Shown here: piece after piece, positions 49,694 through 60,160 of the stretch
How the letters are laid out: each line of letters begins with the position of its first letter
Numbering within the stretch: the first letter of the stretch is position 1
Assembly: GCA_015350385.1 (NCBI GenBank)
Contig: WNKI01000003.1
Coordinates: 1,645,730-1,709,729, forward strand
Reading direction: 5' to 3'
DNA length: 64,000 bases
Source: Aculops lycopersici
Taxonomy: Eukaryota > Arthropoda > Arachnida > Trombidiformes > Eriophyidae
Program-made: the position numbers and the translations under genes
The notes under the pieces: generated by a model
Database searches by the model: none
What the model was told of the DNA's origin: nothing
Seen by the model: the letters and a program-made list of their open reading frames with translations, nothing else

Positions 49694-52600
49694 TTATTCT
49701 TTGGCTGATGAAGATTGATGAGTGAACCTGGTTACAGTTGATTTGCCATCAACAAACCTGGTCTTGAATAAAACGTTCGCGTTCCTAAACATATCGTCCT
49801 TCAAAGATACAATGATAAACTGGGATTTGTTAAAATGTTTCTTTATCATGGTGCCCGTGTTCTGGGTGTGATTTTGATCTAAAGCAGCATCAACCTCGTC
49901 CAAAATGTAAAGTGGCGCCGGGTTGTATTTGAGTAGGGCTAAAATCAAGGATAAAGCTACTAGCGACCTTTGGCCTCCGCTCAATTCGGTGAGACTCTCC
50001 TTCCAAACTCCGCCGAAGGCAACTTTAACCTCGAGACCATCGAGTAAATCCTTTCCTGGAACGAGATCTAATTTGGCACGTGTTGTGGGTAAAAATGTGG
50101 AGAAAATTGAATCAAAGTCAACATTAATTTTTGTCCAAGCTTTGTGTAATTCATCCTTCTTTTTCCTATCAACTTCCTCCATATACTTTATGAGCTTATC
50201 ACGATTCTGTTCGATTGTTGTTCGTTTGTTTCTCAAACCTTCGGCCTCTTTCTCTTTATCACTCAATAGTAAGTTGGCTCTTTGGTTCACTGTCTTTTGC
50301 ATAGCATTTTTCGTGGCTTGTAGTTTTGCAACTCGAGCTTTGAGATCATCAATCTTAAAGTCTCTCCTCTCGAAAGGATAGTCTGAATTGTCTTTTCCAA
50401 ATAGGTGTTTTTCGTCAGATATCCATTCAAATTTCCGAAGCATAGCTCTTACAGTTTGAGAGGCATCAGTGGCCTCAGTGTTGATCTGTTCAACTTGATG
50501 TTGTATCTTCTTGATCTCCAACCGTTTCTCATTGATCTCAGCTGTCATCCTATCTCTCTTCTTAGACAACTTGTTGATTTCGTCATTTTGTTCACGAAGC
50601 TTACTCTTCTGCTCCTTCAGTCGACTACCAATGTCCTTTACTCTGCTCTTAATTTCCTCAACTACCTTGGCTTGTACGTCGACTTCCTTTTGTTTCTCCG
50701 CGATCAGTTGATCTAGTTTTCCAAGTGAATCCTTGTACTGCTCGCAACTCTTTGTTAGATCATCAATTTCAAGCCCAAGACTCTCCACTTTACCCTTTCT
50801 TTGGTCTATCAATTTCTTCTTAGCATCAACATCTTTCTTGGCCAATGCTAGCGCCTTCTCAGCGGCATCTAGCTCCTTCTTGTGTGACTGCTCCTTATTT
50901 TTTAACTTGTCTCTGAGTTCCTTCATCCTCATGTTGGCTTTGATAGAATTATTTTCCAAATCAACTAACTTCTCTTCGAATTCTCGTATCTCAGTCTCCA
51001 AATTCTTCACAGTCTCAAAAAGCTTATGGTGGGCACTTGTCAATTGAAGGCGATTCCTTATAACCTCTAGCCTGCTTGAGTGATGCTTATACTCGGCCTC
51101 CAGACTAAGGTACTTCTTCCGGACTTCCTCCATTGATGCGAGAGATCTTTGAATTTCATGTATCCTAGCCTCTAATTGGCTTTTTTCTTCAATTTTCGAC
51201 TTGAGTTTTGTCAGTGCTACAAGGAAACACTCGTTCTTGGAAACAGCACCTCCGCTCATGTCACCTCCAGGCATTATTATATCACCATCAAGTGTAACGG
51301 TTCGTTTCTTCAAATTACTGTAGGTAATCTTCATCGCCTTGTCGACATCAGGTGCAACAATTGCGTCTCCAAAGACATATTCCATAGCAGGTTTAAGTTT
51401 TGGGTCAAATTCAATGAGATCTTGAATGGCAATTATGTTCTTATCGTTTGCAAGCTTTTTGGCGGCCTCGACGGCACGTCGATCTACAGGTTTTCCCTGG
51501 ACTTTGTTTAGAGCGATTAAGTTGTGACGCCTCTTAAGATTACCTTTGTCTAGAATCTCCTTACATTGGTCATTCGTGTCCACCGCGATGTCGTATAGAC
51601 GTCCACCGGCGGCAGCCTCGACAGCTCGAGCATAACTTGCATCCTTCAATGTAAATAGGTTGCAAATAGGACCCTTGACACAACATGGATTAAAGCCTGG
51701 AATGGGTGTATACTCAAAATTGATTCGCATCGAGACCTCCTCATGGCTTAGTTGATGATTAATTTCCTGCAAACGAATGCGCGTTGAGTCTTTCTCATCT
51801 TGAAGGCCAACATATTGGCTGTCATCGTACTTGATGGAATCGAGACTCTTCTTTATGCTGTTCACCTCATCCTCGAGTCCAGCTATATGTTGATTGTCTT
51901 GATCGTATTGAGCTTTATGCTTCTTGGCCTCAGCTTGTTTCTCTATGAGCTCTCGCTTACAATTAACCAGCTTTGCTTTCGTAATCTTGGTATCTGTACT
52001 CGCAGAGTTATATTCCTCTTCGGTTTTTATCAACTGGTCGGCTAGAGATGCAGCAGCCTCACCGTCCTCGTTCAAAGCTTTACCAGCAGCTATACCGTCA
52101 TAGTTTTTCTGAGCTTTCTCGTGATTAGCATCTGCGTTCTTGAAATCTGCTTCATACTTGTCGAAATCCTCACGAATGTTGTCATATTCGGACTGCTTCT
52201 TATGCTTCAAGTTATCGTCCTTTGCCATCTGCTTTTCAATATCTTTCTTTTTCTTTATTTCTTCATTCAATCCGTCGGTCAACTTTTCGAGCTTTCCAAC
52301 TTCCTTGATCTCAACCCTTTCTTCTTCCTTGAGCGTGCTTTCCAACTCTGCAATCTGACCACCTGATAACTCGTCATTATGACGCTCTATCTCATTAATC
52401 CTCTCACCAATCTCGGCTTGCTTCACTTCCAGTTCTCCAATGTTGGTCTTGCATTGTTCGATGTTAGATGCGCATTGATCGGTAAGCTCTGAGGCCTTGT
52501 CAGCTATCTTTTGACTCTGCGTAAATTGCCAAGCTATATGCAGTTTACTCAATTTTTCTAACTCCCCGACAAGATTCTGGTAGTCGAGCAAATTGGCATG

Positions 52601-53239
52601 CTCTTTGCGGAGCTGATCCAATTTAGGCAGGATGGTTTCACCAATAAGTGAGTCAATAGACTTTAAAGCTTGATCTTTCTTCTCAATCATTCCTTGTGTA
52701 GACTTTTTCTTCACCTCATACATACTAACACCGGTTGCTTCTTCAATCATAGCGAGAATGTCATGGGGTTTCATGTTAAGTACTTTAGTAATACGACCTT
52801 GCATGATGAGGAAATGGGGGTTGCTTATGTTAAGTTGGACAGAATGGAATAAATCACTCACTTGCGAGTTGGAGGCCCCAACTCCATTGACATAGTACTT
52901 AGTTCTGCTGGATAGATTGACTTCTCTTCGGATAACGATTTCCTTTTCCTTGTCATAACCCATGGGTGATTGTTCTTTGTCACTATTGTCAAATGTCACT
53001 GTTACCACAGCTTTAGTAACTCCAGCTTGACCGTTTTTGAAGATCAACTCTCGTAGGTTATTACATCTGGCTAAACTCATGTTGCTCAAGCCGAGGACAA
53101 AACAGATAGCATCCAATATGTTCGATTTACCACTACCGTTAAGTCCAGTGATAGCATTGAACAGGGCGTCAAATCCATGGATTTCGGTTCTCTTTCCGTA
53201 GGATTTGAATCCATCTAGGGTCATTGATTTTATGTACAT
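49694..53239 (-). CDS. SMC2: Condensin subunit SMC2
   Basis: ATPase arm of condensin, compacting mitotic chromosomes. One uninterrupted ORF of 1181 residues, the usual length. Walker A GLNGSGKS at 32-39 behind the family's YIKSMTLDGFKSY start; long coiled coil about 165-500; hinge about 505-670 with CVKGPICNLF and RAVEAAAGGRLYDIAVD; second coiled coil about 680-1010; signature LSGGQRSLVALSLILAL around 1084; Walker B YILDEVDAALD around 1110. SMC2 and not SMC4 by start and hinge. The stop codon lies inside an AATAAA hexamer on the coding strand (TTTATT, 49693-49698), which would give a very short 3' UTR. Confidence 0.97.
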   Translation of the reverse strand: MYIKSMTLDGFKSYGKRTEIHGFDALFNAITGLNGSGKSNILDAICFVLGLSNMSLARCNNLRELIFKNGQAGVTKAVVTVTFDNSDKEQSPMGYDKEKEIVIRREVNLSSRTKYYVNGVGASNSQVSDLFHSVQLNISNPHFLIMQGRITKVLNMKPHDILAMIEEATGVSMYEVKKKSTQGMIEKKDQALKSIDSLIGETILPKLDQLRKEHANLLDYQNLVGELEKLSKLHIAWQFTQSQKIADKASELTDQCASNIEQCKTNIGELEVKQAEIGERINEIERHNDELSGGQIAELESTLKEEERVEIKEVGKLEKLTDGLNEEIKKKKDIEKQMAKDDNLKHKKQSEYDNIREDFDKYEADFKNADANHEKAQKNYDGIAAGKALNEDGEAAASLADQLIKTEEEYNSASTDTKITKAKLVNCKRELIEKQAEAKKHKAQYDQDNQHIAGLEDEVNSIKKSLDSIKYDDSQYVGLQDEKDSTRIRLQEINHQLSHEEVSMRINFEYTPIPGFNPCCVKGPICNLFTLKDASYARAVEAAAGGRLYDIAVDTNDQCKEILDKGNLKRRHNLIALNKVQGKPVDRRAVEAAKKLANDKNIIAIQDLIEFDPKLKPAMEYVFGDAIVAPDVDKAMKITYSNLKKRTVTLDGDIIMPGGDMSGGAVSKNECFLVALTKLKSKIEEKSQLEARIHEIQRSLASMEEVRKKYLSLEAEYKHHSSRLEVIRNRLQLTSAHHKLFETVKNLETEIREFEEKLVDLENNSIKANMRMKELRDKLKNKEQSHKKELDAAEKALALAKKDVDAKKKLIDQRKGKVESLGLEIDDLTKSCEQYKDSLGKLDQLIAEKQKEVDVQAKVVEEIKSRVKDIGSRLKEQKSKLREQNDEINKLSKKRDRMTAEINEKRLEIKKIQHQVEQINTEATDASQTVRAMLRKFEWISDEKHLFGKDNSDYPFERRDFKIDDLKARVAKLQATKNAMQKTVNQRANLLLSDKEKEAEGLRNKRTTIEQNRDKLIKYMEEVDRKKKDELHKAWTKINVDFDSIFSTFLPTTRAKLDLVPGKDLLDGLEVKVAFGGVWKESLTELSGGQRSLVALSLILALLKYNPAPLYILDEVDAALDQNHTQNTGTMIKKHFNKSQFIIVSLKDDMFRNANVLFKTRFVDGKSTVTRFTHQSSSAKE

Positions 53240-53803
53240 CGTTTGTGTTTCTTATGTTGACAACCTACCGGTTGCCCCTTCATTTGACGGAACTAACTAG
53301 CCGAGATCTGCCCTACCGGTGCTCGGTTGCTCTGACATGTGCTTGTTTAGGGAGATCAATAATAACTAGATCAGAGTTCGAAAATAAGTAAGCAAGTAAA
53401 TAATTTAGGTAAAATGAAGGCTAAGGATGGAGTTCGTCAGTGGTCGTTGTAAATTCGCCAGAAATATCCATGTGTACGAGCAACGTTTGTTTTCTTGTCT
53501 AAAAACGCTGTATATTTTGCAAATATTCCAATATAAAGTGCTTAAATTTTCTCAATTAGGACGTCGGTACAAAAAATGCATCACACGCGATGGGCGCCAA
53601 AATGGATCCGATGGTACGATCGATGGTGACGAGGTTTTTGGCCACTGGCCAGTGAGATTTTTCCCTCAACGCGTCTGTTTTTGTTTGTTTCTAACGAATC
53701 CAAACATGGATACTCTATTGTGGTCGAATAGATCATCCGCCAATCAACCTACTTAATTGATTTTATTTCAAAATATTAACGGATGAAATAAAGAATTATC
53801 ACG
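53240..53803. other. Divergent promoter region, SMC2/VPS45
   Basis: 564 bases between two start codons. A plus-strand frame of 109 codons (53427-53756) crosses it, without family features. The last part is AT-rich. Confidence 0.4.
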
Positions 53804-55501
53804 ATGCATCTTATTGAGCCCATTAGGGCTTGTATAGATGATATTATTCGGTCAATTGGTTCTGGAATGAAATCGTTACTATTGGATGACTTTACCACCG
53901 GAGTTATCAGTGCAAGTTATTCCAGATCAGATATGCTTCTAAGAGAGTTCTACATGTTTGAATCCATCAACACGATCTTCGAATCCTCGGAAAGATTGAA
54001 TCACATGAAATGTATTGTGATCATTAGGCCAACTAAAGATAACGTTCAGCGAATTTGCAAGGAATTAAACCGTCCACATTACAAAACTTACTACATCTAT
54101 TTCACAAGTCGTGTTGGATCGACCCTGGTGAAGCGAATCGGCGAAGCTGATGAGATCGAGGCTGTTCGTTGTATTCGGGAGCTGCCCCTAGATTTCCAAT
54201 CGATTAATCCCTTCCTATTTTCCCTGCAAATGGATCGGCGGACTTTCGATCTAAGGAATGAAGGATGGCAGCCTGATGGTCTCAAGAGAGCAAGTGATGG
54301 TTTAGCAAGTGCACTAATTGCAATACAAGTAAACCCCTTGATAAGATATCAGACTCATTCTCCATTGTGCAAAGAGTTGGCGGAAAAGGTGAGCAATATC
54401 ATAAAGAATGAAGCAATAGCAAATAAAACATGGCGCAAATCAGCTCCGTTCGATATCAACAGTTTACTCATAATAGTAGATCGAAGAAGTGATCTAGTAA
54501 CACCTCTAGTCAACAAATGGACATACTATTCCATGATACATGAGCAATTCAATATAGCAAATAATCGCATTAGTCTCATCGATACTCCAAATCGTCAAAC
54601 TAAAGATCCTAAAGAGATGCTAGTCTCGGTCGAAAATGATCAATTTTTTGAGGAAAATTTTTATAAAAACTATGGCGAACTAGGTGCAACCTTGAAACAA
54701 GCAGTCGAAAACTTGAAGAACTTCTCTAAATCACAACACAAGGTCGAAACTATGGATGATATGAAGCGGTTCATTGAGGAGTACCCAGAGACAAAACGAT
54801 ATGCGGCTAACTTGCATAATCATGTCTTTTTAATGTCTGAGATGACACGAATAGTGACAGAGCACAATCTCTTCTCGGTGTCCGAATGTGAGCAAGATAT
54901 GGCTTGTGGTTCGGCTTCAAACAGTGAGATTATCAAGAAGATTCGCCCAATAATATCAAGTAGTTCAGTCCGAGCAATAGACGCCCTGAGGTTAGTTAGC
55001 ATCTATACTATATGCAAACCAGAAAAATCAGGTTTGAACGACCTCCTTAAACTATTGAAAACTCGGCCAGACATCACCGCGGACGACATAGAATTCATTG
55101 GACAACTAAGAGAGTTCAACTTATCCAAGCCACAAAACCCCCTAGATGAAACTATACTAGAAGTTACACGCATGCTTGTCAAGAATGTCAAAGGTGTCGA
55201 GAACGTCTTGACACAATTCAAGCCTAGGCTTAGTAAGATATTAGATGACTTGAGGCGCGGGAACAAGCTTAGAGAAAGTGACTTTGCCTTCTGTGGCGAA
55301 AGATACAAGGAGGAGCCACCTCGAAAGATTATAGTATTCTTTGTGGGTGGTGCTACTTACGAGGAAGGTTTAATAGCCGATCATCACAATAGATCTCAGA
55401 CTGGCAGTAATGTACAAATTATCGTAGGTGGAACTTGCATACATAACTTTAGAAGTTTCAAAGACGAAGTAACGCAAGCAATAGTAGATAGCCAGAGTTG
55501 A
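53804..55501 (+). CDS. VPS45: Sec1/Munc18 family protein VPS45
   Basis: Clamps SNAREs for fusion at the trans-Golgi/early endosome, partnering syntaxin 16-type SNAREs. 565 residues (human 570), intron-free. Start MKxLLLDxxTT-like GMKSLLLDDFTTGVIS, then SDMLLREFYMFE, the MKCIVIIRPTKDNV block, YYIYFTSRV, and LLIIVDRRSDLVTPLVNKWTYYSMIHE, the strongest SM signature; FFVGGATYEEG near the C-terminus matches VPS45. It ends 61 bases from the stop of NOL9 on the other strand. Confidence 0.95.
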   Translation: MHLIEPIRACIDDIIRSIGSGMKSLLLDDFTTGVISASYSRSDMLLREFYMFESINTIFESSERLNHMKCIVIIRPTKDNVQRICKELNRPHYKTYYIYFTSRVGSTLVKRIGEADEIEAVRCIRELPLDFQSINPFLFSLQMDRRTFDLRNEGWQPDGLKRASDGLASALIAIQVNPLIRYQTHSPLCKELAEKVSNIIKNEAIANKTWRKSAPFDINSLLIIVDRRSDLVTPLVNKWTYYSMIHEQFNIANNRISLIDTPNRQTKDPKEMLVSVENDQFFEENFYKNYGELGATLKQAVENLKNFSKSQHKVETMDDMKRFIEEYPETKRYAANLHNHVFLMSEMTRIVTEHNLFSVSECEQDMACGSASNSEIIKKIRPIISSSSVRAIDALRLVSIYTICKPEKSGLNDLLKLLKTRPDITADDIEFIGQLREFNLSKPQNPLDETILEVTRMLVKNVKGVENVLTQFKPRLSKILDDLRRGNKLRESDFAFCGERYKEEPPRKIIVFFVGGATYEEGLIADHHNRSQTGSNVQIIVGGTCIHNFRSFKDEVTQAIVDSQS

Positions 55502-55562
55502 TGGCTAATCAAGCAATACAAATATCTTTGATATAGATATCAATAATTTATTAATCTCAACT

Positions 55563-56828
55563 TTAACCTGACTCAGGCATCATTTCTCGTGGCACTTGGA
55601 TGGAAAGTGGTTTAACGACGCAGTTTACATCTTCGTCAATCACTGATTGGCTTGTTGGGGTTATTATAGCTAGTCTCTTGTTTTCTAAATCAATATCGGC
55701 AACAATGCCACAACCTTTAAGTATGTTCTCTCCGATTTCGTCGACAATATTGCAGATACGCTCTGGATGAGAATCTTCTTCGTTGCCAAAACTTATTGGT
55801 CTTGCTAGTTTTACTAAATGCACCCAGGAGTGGTATAATAGTTCTAGTACAATTGCCTCTTTCAGCGGATAACTAGACACACAGTATATGAGATTGGTCT
55901 GCAGAGATACCCACTTTGGGCTTAGTTGCATAATTGGCTTGTAAAGTGCTTCCGGTATTGATGCAATGTAGGCGAGTTGTAAGGCAGTTCTGTTCCTTGA
56001 TGCGATTGATGATGAATCAACAAACGAAAAGTCTAGATTCTGCATGTCTAGATTGTACTTTAGTGCTTTCGTTTGCTGAGATGTTTCATAATAAAATGAT
56101 GCCTGGGCACTGTTCAAAGCTTGCGGAGTCAAGTCGGCGTATATTGTTCTCATTGAATCATTTTCTACGTTTAGAACTATCAGATTGGTTGGGCGACAGA
56201 TTTTGATGAGATCCATAAGCATTGCTAGGCCAATGTTTCTGATGTGTCCCATTGTATTTACGAAGATGGGTTGCTTGACGACTTGACTTTTCCTGTGCTC
56301 GCAAACCTTTTTGTAAATTGCTCGACTGTTCTCAATGTACATCTTGGGGTTTACTGACATATTGGTTCCTCCAACCGAGGCTTGCACTATCTCTTCATGC
56401 TGATTGATATTCATGTAGGTTGGGCTCCTTAGTGGCTGAGCATTGGCACGTATGACGTGCGCGGATATTATTCCTGGTGTTGTCATCTCAGACTGACCCG
56501 GGTCGTAGTCAATCAAGTATGCAAACCTGTTGTTTGCACATGCTACAGATTCACCTTGGTCTTCATCGTCTATTATTGGGATATCGTCAATATGTTGAGT
56601 TTTGGATAAACCTTCTCGATTAAAAGTATTGATCAAGTAACGTAATAACGAGGACTTTCCATTGTTCTTGGCACCACAGAGCATGATGACGGAGTTCGGA
56701 GTAATGTTTAGATTTACGTAGATCTCCGCCCATTTTCGAGTCGCCTTTTCGAAGGCCTCAACATTTCTCTTACTTATCTCAAAGTTGATACCATGACCAG
56801 TAACGAAATTTTTTACATAATTAGCCAT
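55563..56828 (-). CDS. NOL9: Polynucleotide 5'-hydroxyl-kinase NOL9/Grc3
   Basis: Phosphorylates the 5'-hydroxyl of RNA; in known species it acts in the nucleolus on pre-rRNA cut within ITS2. P-loop GAKNNGKS at 52-59, DYDPGQSEMTTPG at 107-119 (the NOL9/Grc3 form of the Walker B region; Clp1 has DVGQGSVSIPG), then IFVNTMGHIRNIGLAMLMDLIK, typical of NOL9. 421 residues, much shorter than human (702): the N-terminal region and most of the C-terminal extension are absent. It could be confused with Clp1, but the motifs favour NOL9. Confidence 0.85.
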   Translation of the reverse strand: MANYVKNFVTGHGINFEISKRNVEAFEKATRKWAEIYVNLNITPNSVIMLCGAKNNGKSSLLRYLINTFNREGLSKTQHIDDIPIIDDEDQGESVACANNRFAYLIDYDPGQSEMTTPGIISAHVIRANAQPLRSPTYMNINQHEEIVQASVGGTNMSVNPKMYIENSRAIYKKVCEHRKSQVVKQPIFVNTMGHIRNIGLAMLMDLIKICRPTNLIVLNVENDSMRTIYADLTPQALNSAQASFYYETSQQTKALKYNLDMQNLDFSFVDSSSIASRNRTALQLAYIASIPEALYKPIMQLSPKWVSLQTNLIYCVSSYPLKEAIVLELLYHSWVHLVKLARPISFGNEEDSHPERICNIVDEIGENILKGCGIVADIDLENKRLAIITPTSQSVIDEDVNCVVKPLSIQVPREMMPESG

Positions 56829-57461
56829 GATTAATATTAGTGATAATGTTCAGTTTTGTGAAACTAGTAGTCAAGTAATTTGAAGAAATCACAATATCAT
56901 CATAATCGCATCCTATGTTTACCTCATCGATAGACTACCACGTGAATGGCTCTCGCTGAAGGTAAAGATGGATTTTTATGCATCGCACTGTATCTGTAGC
57001 TCCAGTTCGTGCTCAATGGCGACTGCGACGCTCAAATTTTTCGCACGGGTCAACATCATCCACATGATGCTCGTTGACATCAATTTCTATTGTAGTCGGA
57101 TACCTCGATTGTATTACTCCTTTCATATATTATAGATATCACTTCATGACTGTAATTTGCACCATATATTTTGTACCCAAGGCAAATCGAATCTAATTCG
57201 GTTGGATCAGGAAATATCGTGCACCTACCAACAAGTACCACAGTCTCGACTATTTCGAACAGCTGACCCAAATTCCAACTAACAATTTCCCGCGTTTCAC
57301 CCACGAACTAAACATCTATTTTACTTGAAATCAAAATCATATTCTAGATTAACCTATTATTGTTTTATGATCTCACTATTGTAAACCATCGATTACTATC
57401 TATACACCACTGAATTGATAGAGTTAGATTTCCGAGAATAGCTCTATATCCTGCTTCAATC
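56829..57461. other. Divergent promoter region, NOL9/MEK, with a small ORF
   Basis: A minus-strand frame 57304-57080 (74 codons) reads protein-like (LFEIVETVVLVGRC, LGYKIYGANYSHEV), perhaps a small protein or exon of an OB-fold type. It is not identified and may be chance. Confidence 0.3.
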
Positions 57462-58526
57462 ATGCCACGAGCTAGGCCAGCCCCGCTTCAAATTGATCAG
57501 ATACGCCATGAGCGAGAGGAGATGTCTAATGAAAGATTGGAGGACTTTTTTAGTAGACGTCAAATTGTTGGAAATTTGAATCCTGATGATCTAGTTACCA
57601 TGGGAGATTTGGGAAGTGGTAATAGTGGCTATGTGACTAAAGTGAAACATAGACCGAGCAATCAAGTTTTAGCTAGAAAAGTCATTCGCCTTGAAGTGAA
57701 CGCTGCCGAAAGGAATCGTATCATGCAGGAGCTAGAGGTTTTAAAAGATTGCAACTGTGAATATATTGTAGGCTACTTTGGAGCCTGTCATAGAAATGGT
57801 GAGATCAATCTTTTCATGGAGTATATGGACGGCAGGTCACTTGACTCTATTTTACAGCGAGCGACCCGTATTCGCGAGGACGTTTTGGGTAAAATAACTA
57901 TTTCAGTTATTCGTGGCTTAACCTATTTGAGAGATAAGCTCAGCATCATGCATAGGGACATAAAACCATCAAATATATTAGTCAATTCGCATGGACAGAT
58001 TAAATTATGTGACTTTGGAGTTAGTGGTCACCTGATCGATTCAATCGCACAATCCTTTGTTGGAACCCGTCAATACATGTCACCCGAACGAATCACTGGA
58101 CATTCATACTCTGTTCAATCTGATATTTGGAGTTTAGGTCTAACACTCGTTGAGTTAGCGCTAGGTGTGTATCCTATTCCGCAGCATGACCCTCTGGCCA
58201 TGTACAAGGGTGAGTCTTCGCCTGAATCAATCAAGATGCCGGTCTTCGAGCTCATGGATTATATCGTCAACCAGCCACCACCTACGATCCCGGGACCGCC
58301 CATATTCAGTGCTGAATTCAAAGAGTTTGTCGATCGTTGTTTAAAGAAACTACCAGAGGAGCGTTTTGATCTTCGTACTATTGTACAGCATGCATTCGTT
58401 ATCAAATCCGAAAGGACTCACGTTGATGTGGACCTATGGGTTTGCCAAGTTTGCTCTGGTTCTGTCGGGCCCTCTGGACCAGACCAACAGTCGCCACAAG
58501 ATTCAGTCTCATCGCCATCATCCTAA
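57462..58526 (+). CDS. MAP2K1: MAP kinase kinase, MEK1/2 type
   Basis: Dual-specificity kinase passing the Raf signal to ERK. 354 residues. The N-terminal MPRARPAPLQI corresponds to the ERK-docking D-site MPKKKPTPIQL but has fewer Lys. Gly loop GSGNSG 51-56, Lys73, HRD Asp166, DFG Asp184. Activation loop IDSIAQSFVGT holds Ser194 and Ser198, the Raf sites. Later YSVQSDIWSLGLTLVELALGVYPIP. The Pro-rich insert of vertebrate MEK is much shorter (around 247-255). The C-terminal docking region is present. Insect name Dsor1. Convergent with RTCB at 123 nt. Confidence 0.96.
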   Translation: MPRARPAPLQIDQIRHEREEMSNERLEDFFSRRQIVGNLNPDDLVTMGDLGSGNSGYVTKVKHRPSNQVLARKVIRLEVNAAERNRIMQELEVLKDCNCEYIVGYFGACHRNGEINLFMEYMDGRSLDSILQRATRIREDVLGKITISVIRGLTYLRDKLSIMHRDIKPSNILVNSHGQIKLCDFGVSGHLIDSIAQSFVGTRQYMSPERITGHSYSVQSDIWSLGLTLVELALGVYPIPQHDPLAMYKGESSPESIKMPVFELMDYIVNQPPPTIPGPPIFSAEFKEFVDRCLKKLPEERFDLRTIVQHAFVIKSERTHVDVDLWVCQVCSGSVGPSGPDQQSPQDSVSSPSS

Positions 58527-58648
58527 GCACTATATATTCAGCACAACTAGAATCTCGATTCAATAATCTCACAATCATGCAAGCACGCCCACACTTACAC
58601 AATAACATGAAACAGAAAAGGTCAATGAATACGAATTAAATTATCCGA

Positions 58649-60160
58649 TCAACCTTTAATCACACCAATCGGCCTGAGCTTGAAACACTTGCGACTTATG
58701 CCAACCTCGTGGCATGTATTTACAACATCGTGAACATTCTTGTATGACTCGGGTGCCTCCTCCATGATAAGTTTAGGTGAAGCCACTCGAACGGAGATTC
58801 CCTTCTCAGACATTTCCTTGAGTACGTCTTGGTAATCTAGGCACCTGCGCGCTTTGGCTCTACTTAGAACTCGACCACTCCCGTGACAGGTGGTACCAAA
58901 AGTCTCCCTCATTGCCGTCTCTGTGCCAGTTAACACATAGCTATTTGTGCCCATGGTACCACCGATGAGTATTGGCTGCCCGGTTAGCTGATAGTCTACT
59001 GGGACTAAAGGATGATGAGGAGGGAAAGCTCGAGTGGCTCCTTTACGGTGGACAAGTAATCTCTTGGGTTTACCATCAACCAGATGCTCTTCAACTTTGG
59101 CTATGTTGTGCGAGACATCATATATCACATGCATATCCAACTCATCTGGGGTAGAGTTGAAGATTTTACTAAACGCCTGCCTAGTCAAGAACGTCATTGA
59201 AGTTCGATTGACCCAAGCGAAGTTCGAGGCACAGGCCATAGCCTTGAGATAATCTTGGCCCTCCTGTGAGTTTATTCGAGCACAAGCTAGTTGGCGATCA
59301 TTGAGTTCTATCTTGTCTTTCTTCATCGCCTTTTCCATCTCTAGCAGGGCATCTGTAGCGACCTGATGCCCAAAACCTCGGCTGCCACTATGTATCATGA
59401 TACAAACTTGACCAATATCTTTTATACCCATCTTGGCCGCTTTTGCCTTATCGTAAATCTTTTCAACAACTTGAATCTCCGCATAATGATTACCAGATCC
59501 TAAAGTTCCCAGCTGAGGTAGACCACGTTTCTTGGCCTTCAATGAAACTTTTGATGGATCTGCATTGAGCATTCGGCCATACTCCTCGCAGTGCTCTTTG
59601 TCCTCGGGCCAAGCGTAACCCTCGCGAAGAGACCAATCCATGCCCATTTCTAGGGCCTCGTCGAGATCATGAGCGTTCATAGGAATGAGACCCTTGGATC
59701 CCACTCCAACAGGTATGTGGTCGAATAAGCTCTGGCAGAGTTCCTCTCTAACAGGTTGTACATCTTTCTCGTATAGGTTTGTTCTAACCAATCTAACACC
59801 GCAGTTTATATCAAAACCAACTCCACCAGGTGAAACAACGGACTCTGGATCATCCATATCCATTGCTGCAACGTTACCGATCGCGAAGCCATATCCTGAA
59901 TGCACGTCAGGCAATCCGATAGATTTGCCGACAATACCTGGCAGAGTGGCGACGTTCGCAATTTGCTTCACGGCTGGTAAAAAGCCACCACCTCGATCGG
60001 ATTGTTTCAATTCCTCGAATGTCATATCCTCAAGGTTGGCATTGACATAGAATACACCCTCAGTTCGCATATTCGGCACAAACCCCTTCTTGATACGCCA
60101 CGTGTTGTGACCAATCTTCTCAAGGAAAGCCTTTTCCTCTTCGAAACTTCTGAGACTCAT
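58649..60160 (-). CDS. RTCB: RNA-splicing ligase RtcB homologue
   Basis: Catalytic core of the tRNA ligase; joins 2',3'-cyclic phosphate to 5'-OH ends in tRNA splicing and XBP1 mRNA splicing. 503 residues (human 505). Metal-binding Cys120 in GVGFDINCGVRL, GNHYAEIQVV, HSGSRGFGHQ, and the guanylated His in CHGSGRVLSRAKARR (about 426). Start MSLRSFEEEKAFLEKIG as in relatives. Intron-free. Divergent from SPRTN by 680 bases. No sign of relaxed sequence. Confidence 0.97.
   Translation of the reverse strand: MSLRSFEEEKAFLEKIGHNTWRIKKGFVPNMRTEGVFYVNANLEDMTFEELKQSDRGGGFLPAVKQIANVATLPGIVGKSIGLPDVHSGYGFAIGNVAAMDMDDPESVVSPGGVGFDINCGVRLVRTNLYEKDVQPVREELCQSLFDHIPVGVGSKGLIPMNAHDLDEALEMGMDWSLREGYAWPEDKEHCEEYGRMLNADPSKVSLKAKKRGLPQLGTLGSGNHYAEIQVVEKIYDKAKAAKMGIKDIGQVCIMIHSGSRGFGHQVATDALLEMEKAMKKDKIELNDRQLACARINSQEGQDYLKAMACASNFAWVNRTSMTFLTRQAFSKIFNSTPDELDMHVIYDVSHNIAKVEEHLVDGKPKRLLVHRKGATRAFPPHHPLVPVDYQLTGQPILIGGTMGTNSYVLTGTETAMRETFGTTCHGSGRVLSRAKARRCLDYQDVLKEMSEKGISVRVASPKLIMEEAPESYKNVHDVVNTCHEVGISRKCFKLRPIGVIKG

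Noticed and set aside
55563..56828. Clp1 identity
   Set aside because: DYDPGQSEMTTPG and FVNTMGHI match the NOL9/Grc3 form, not Clp1.
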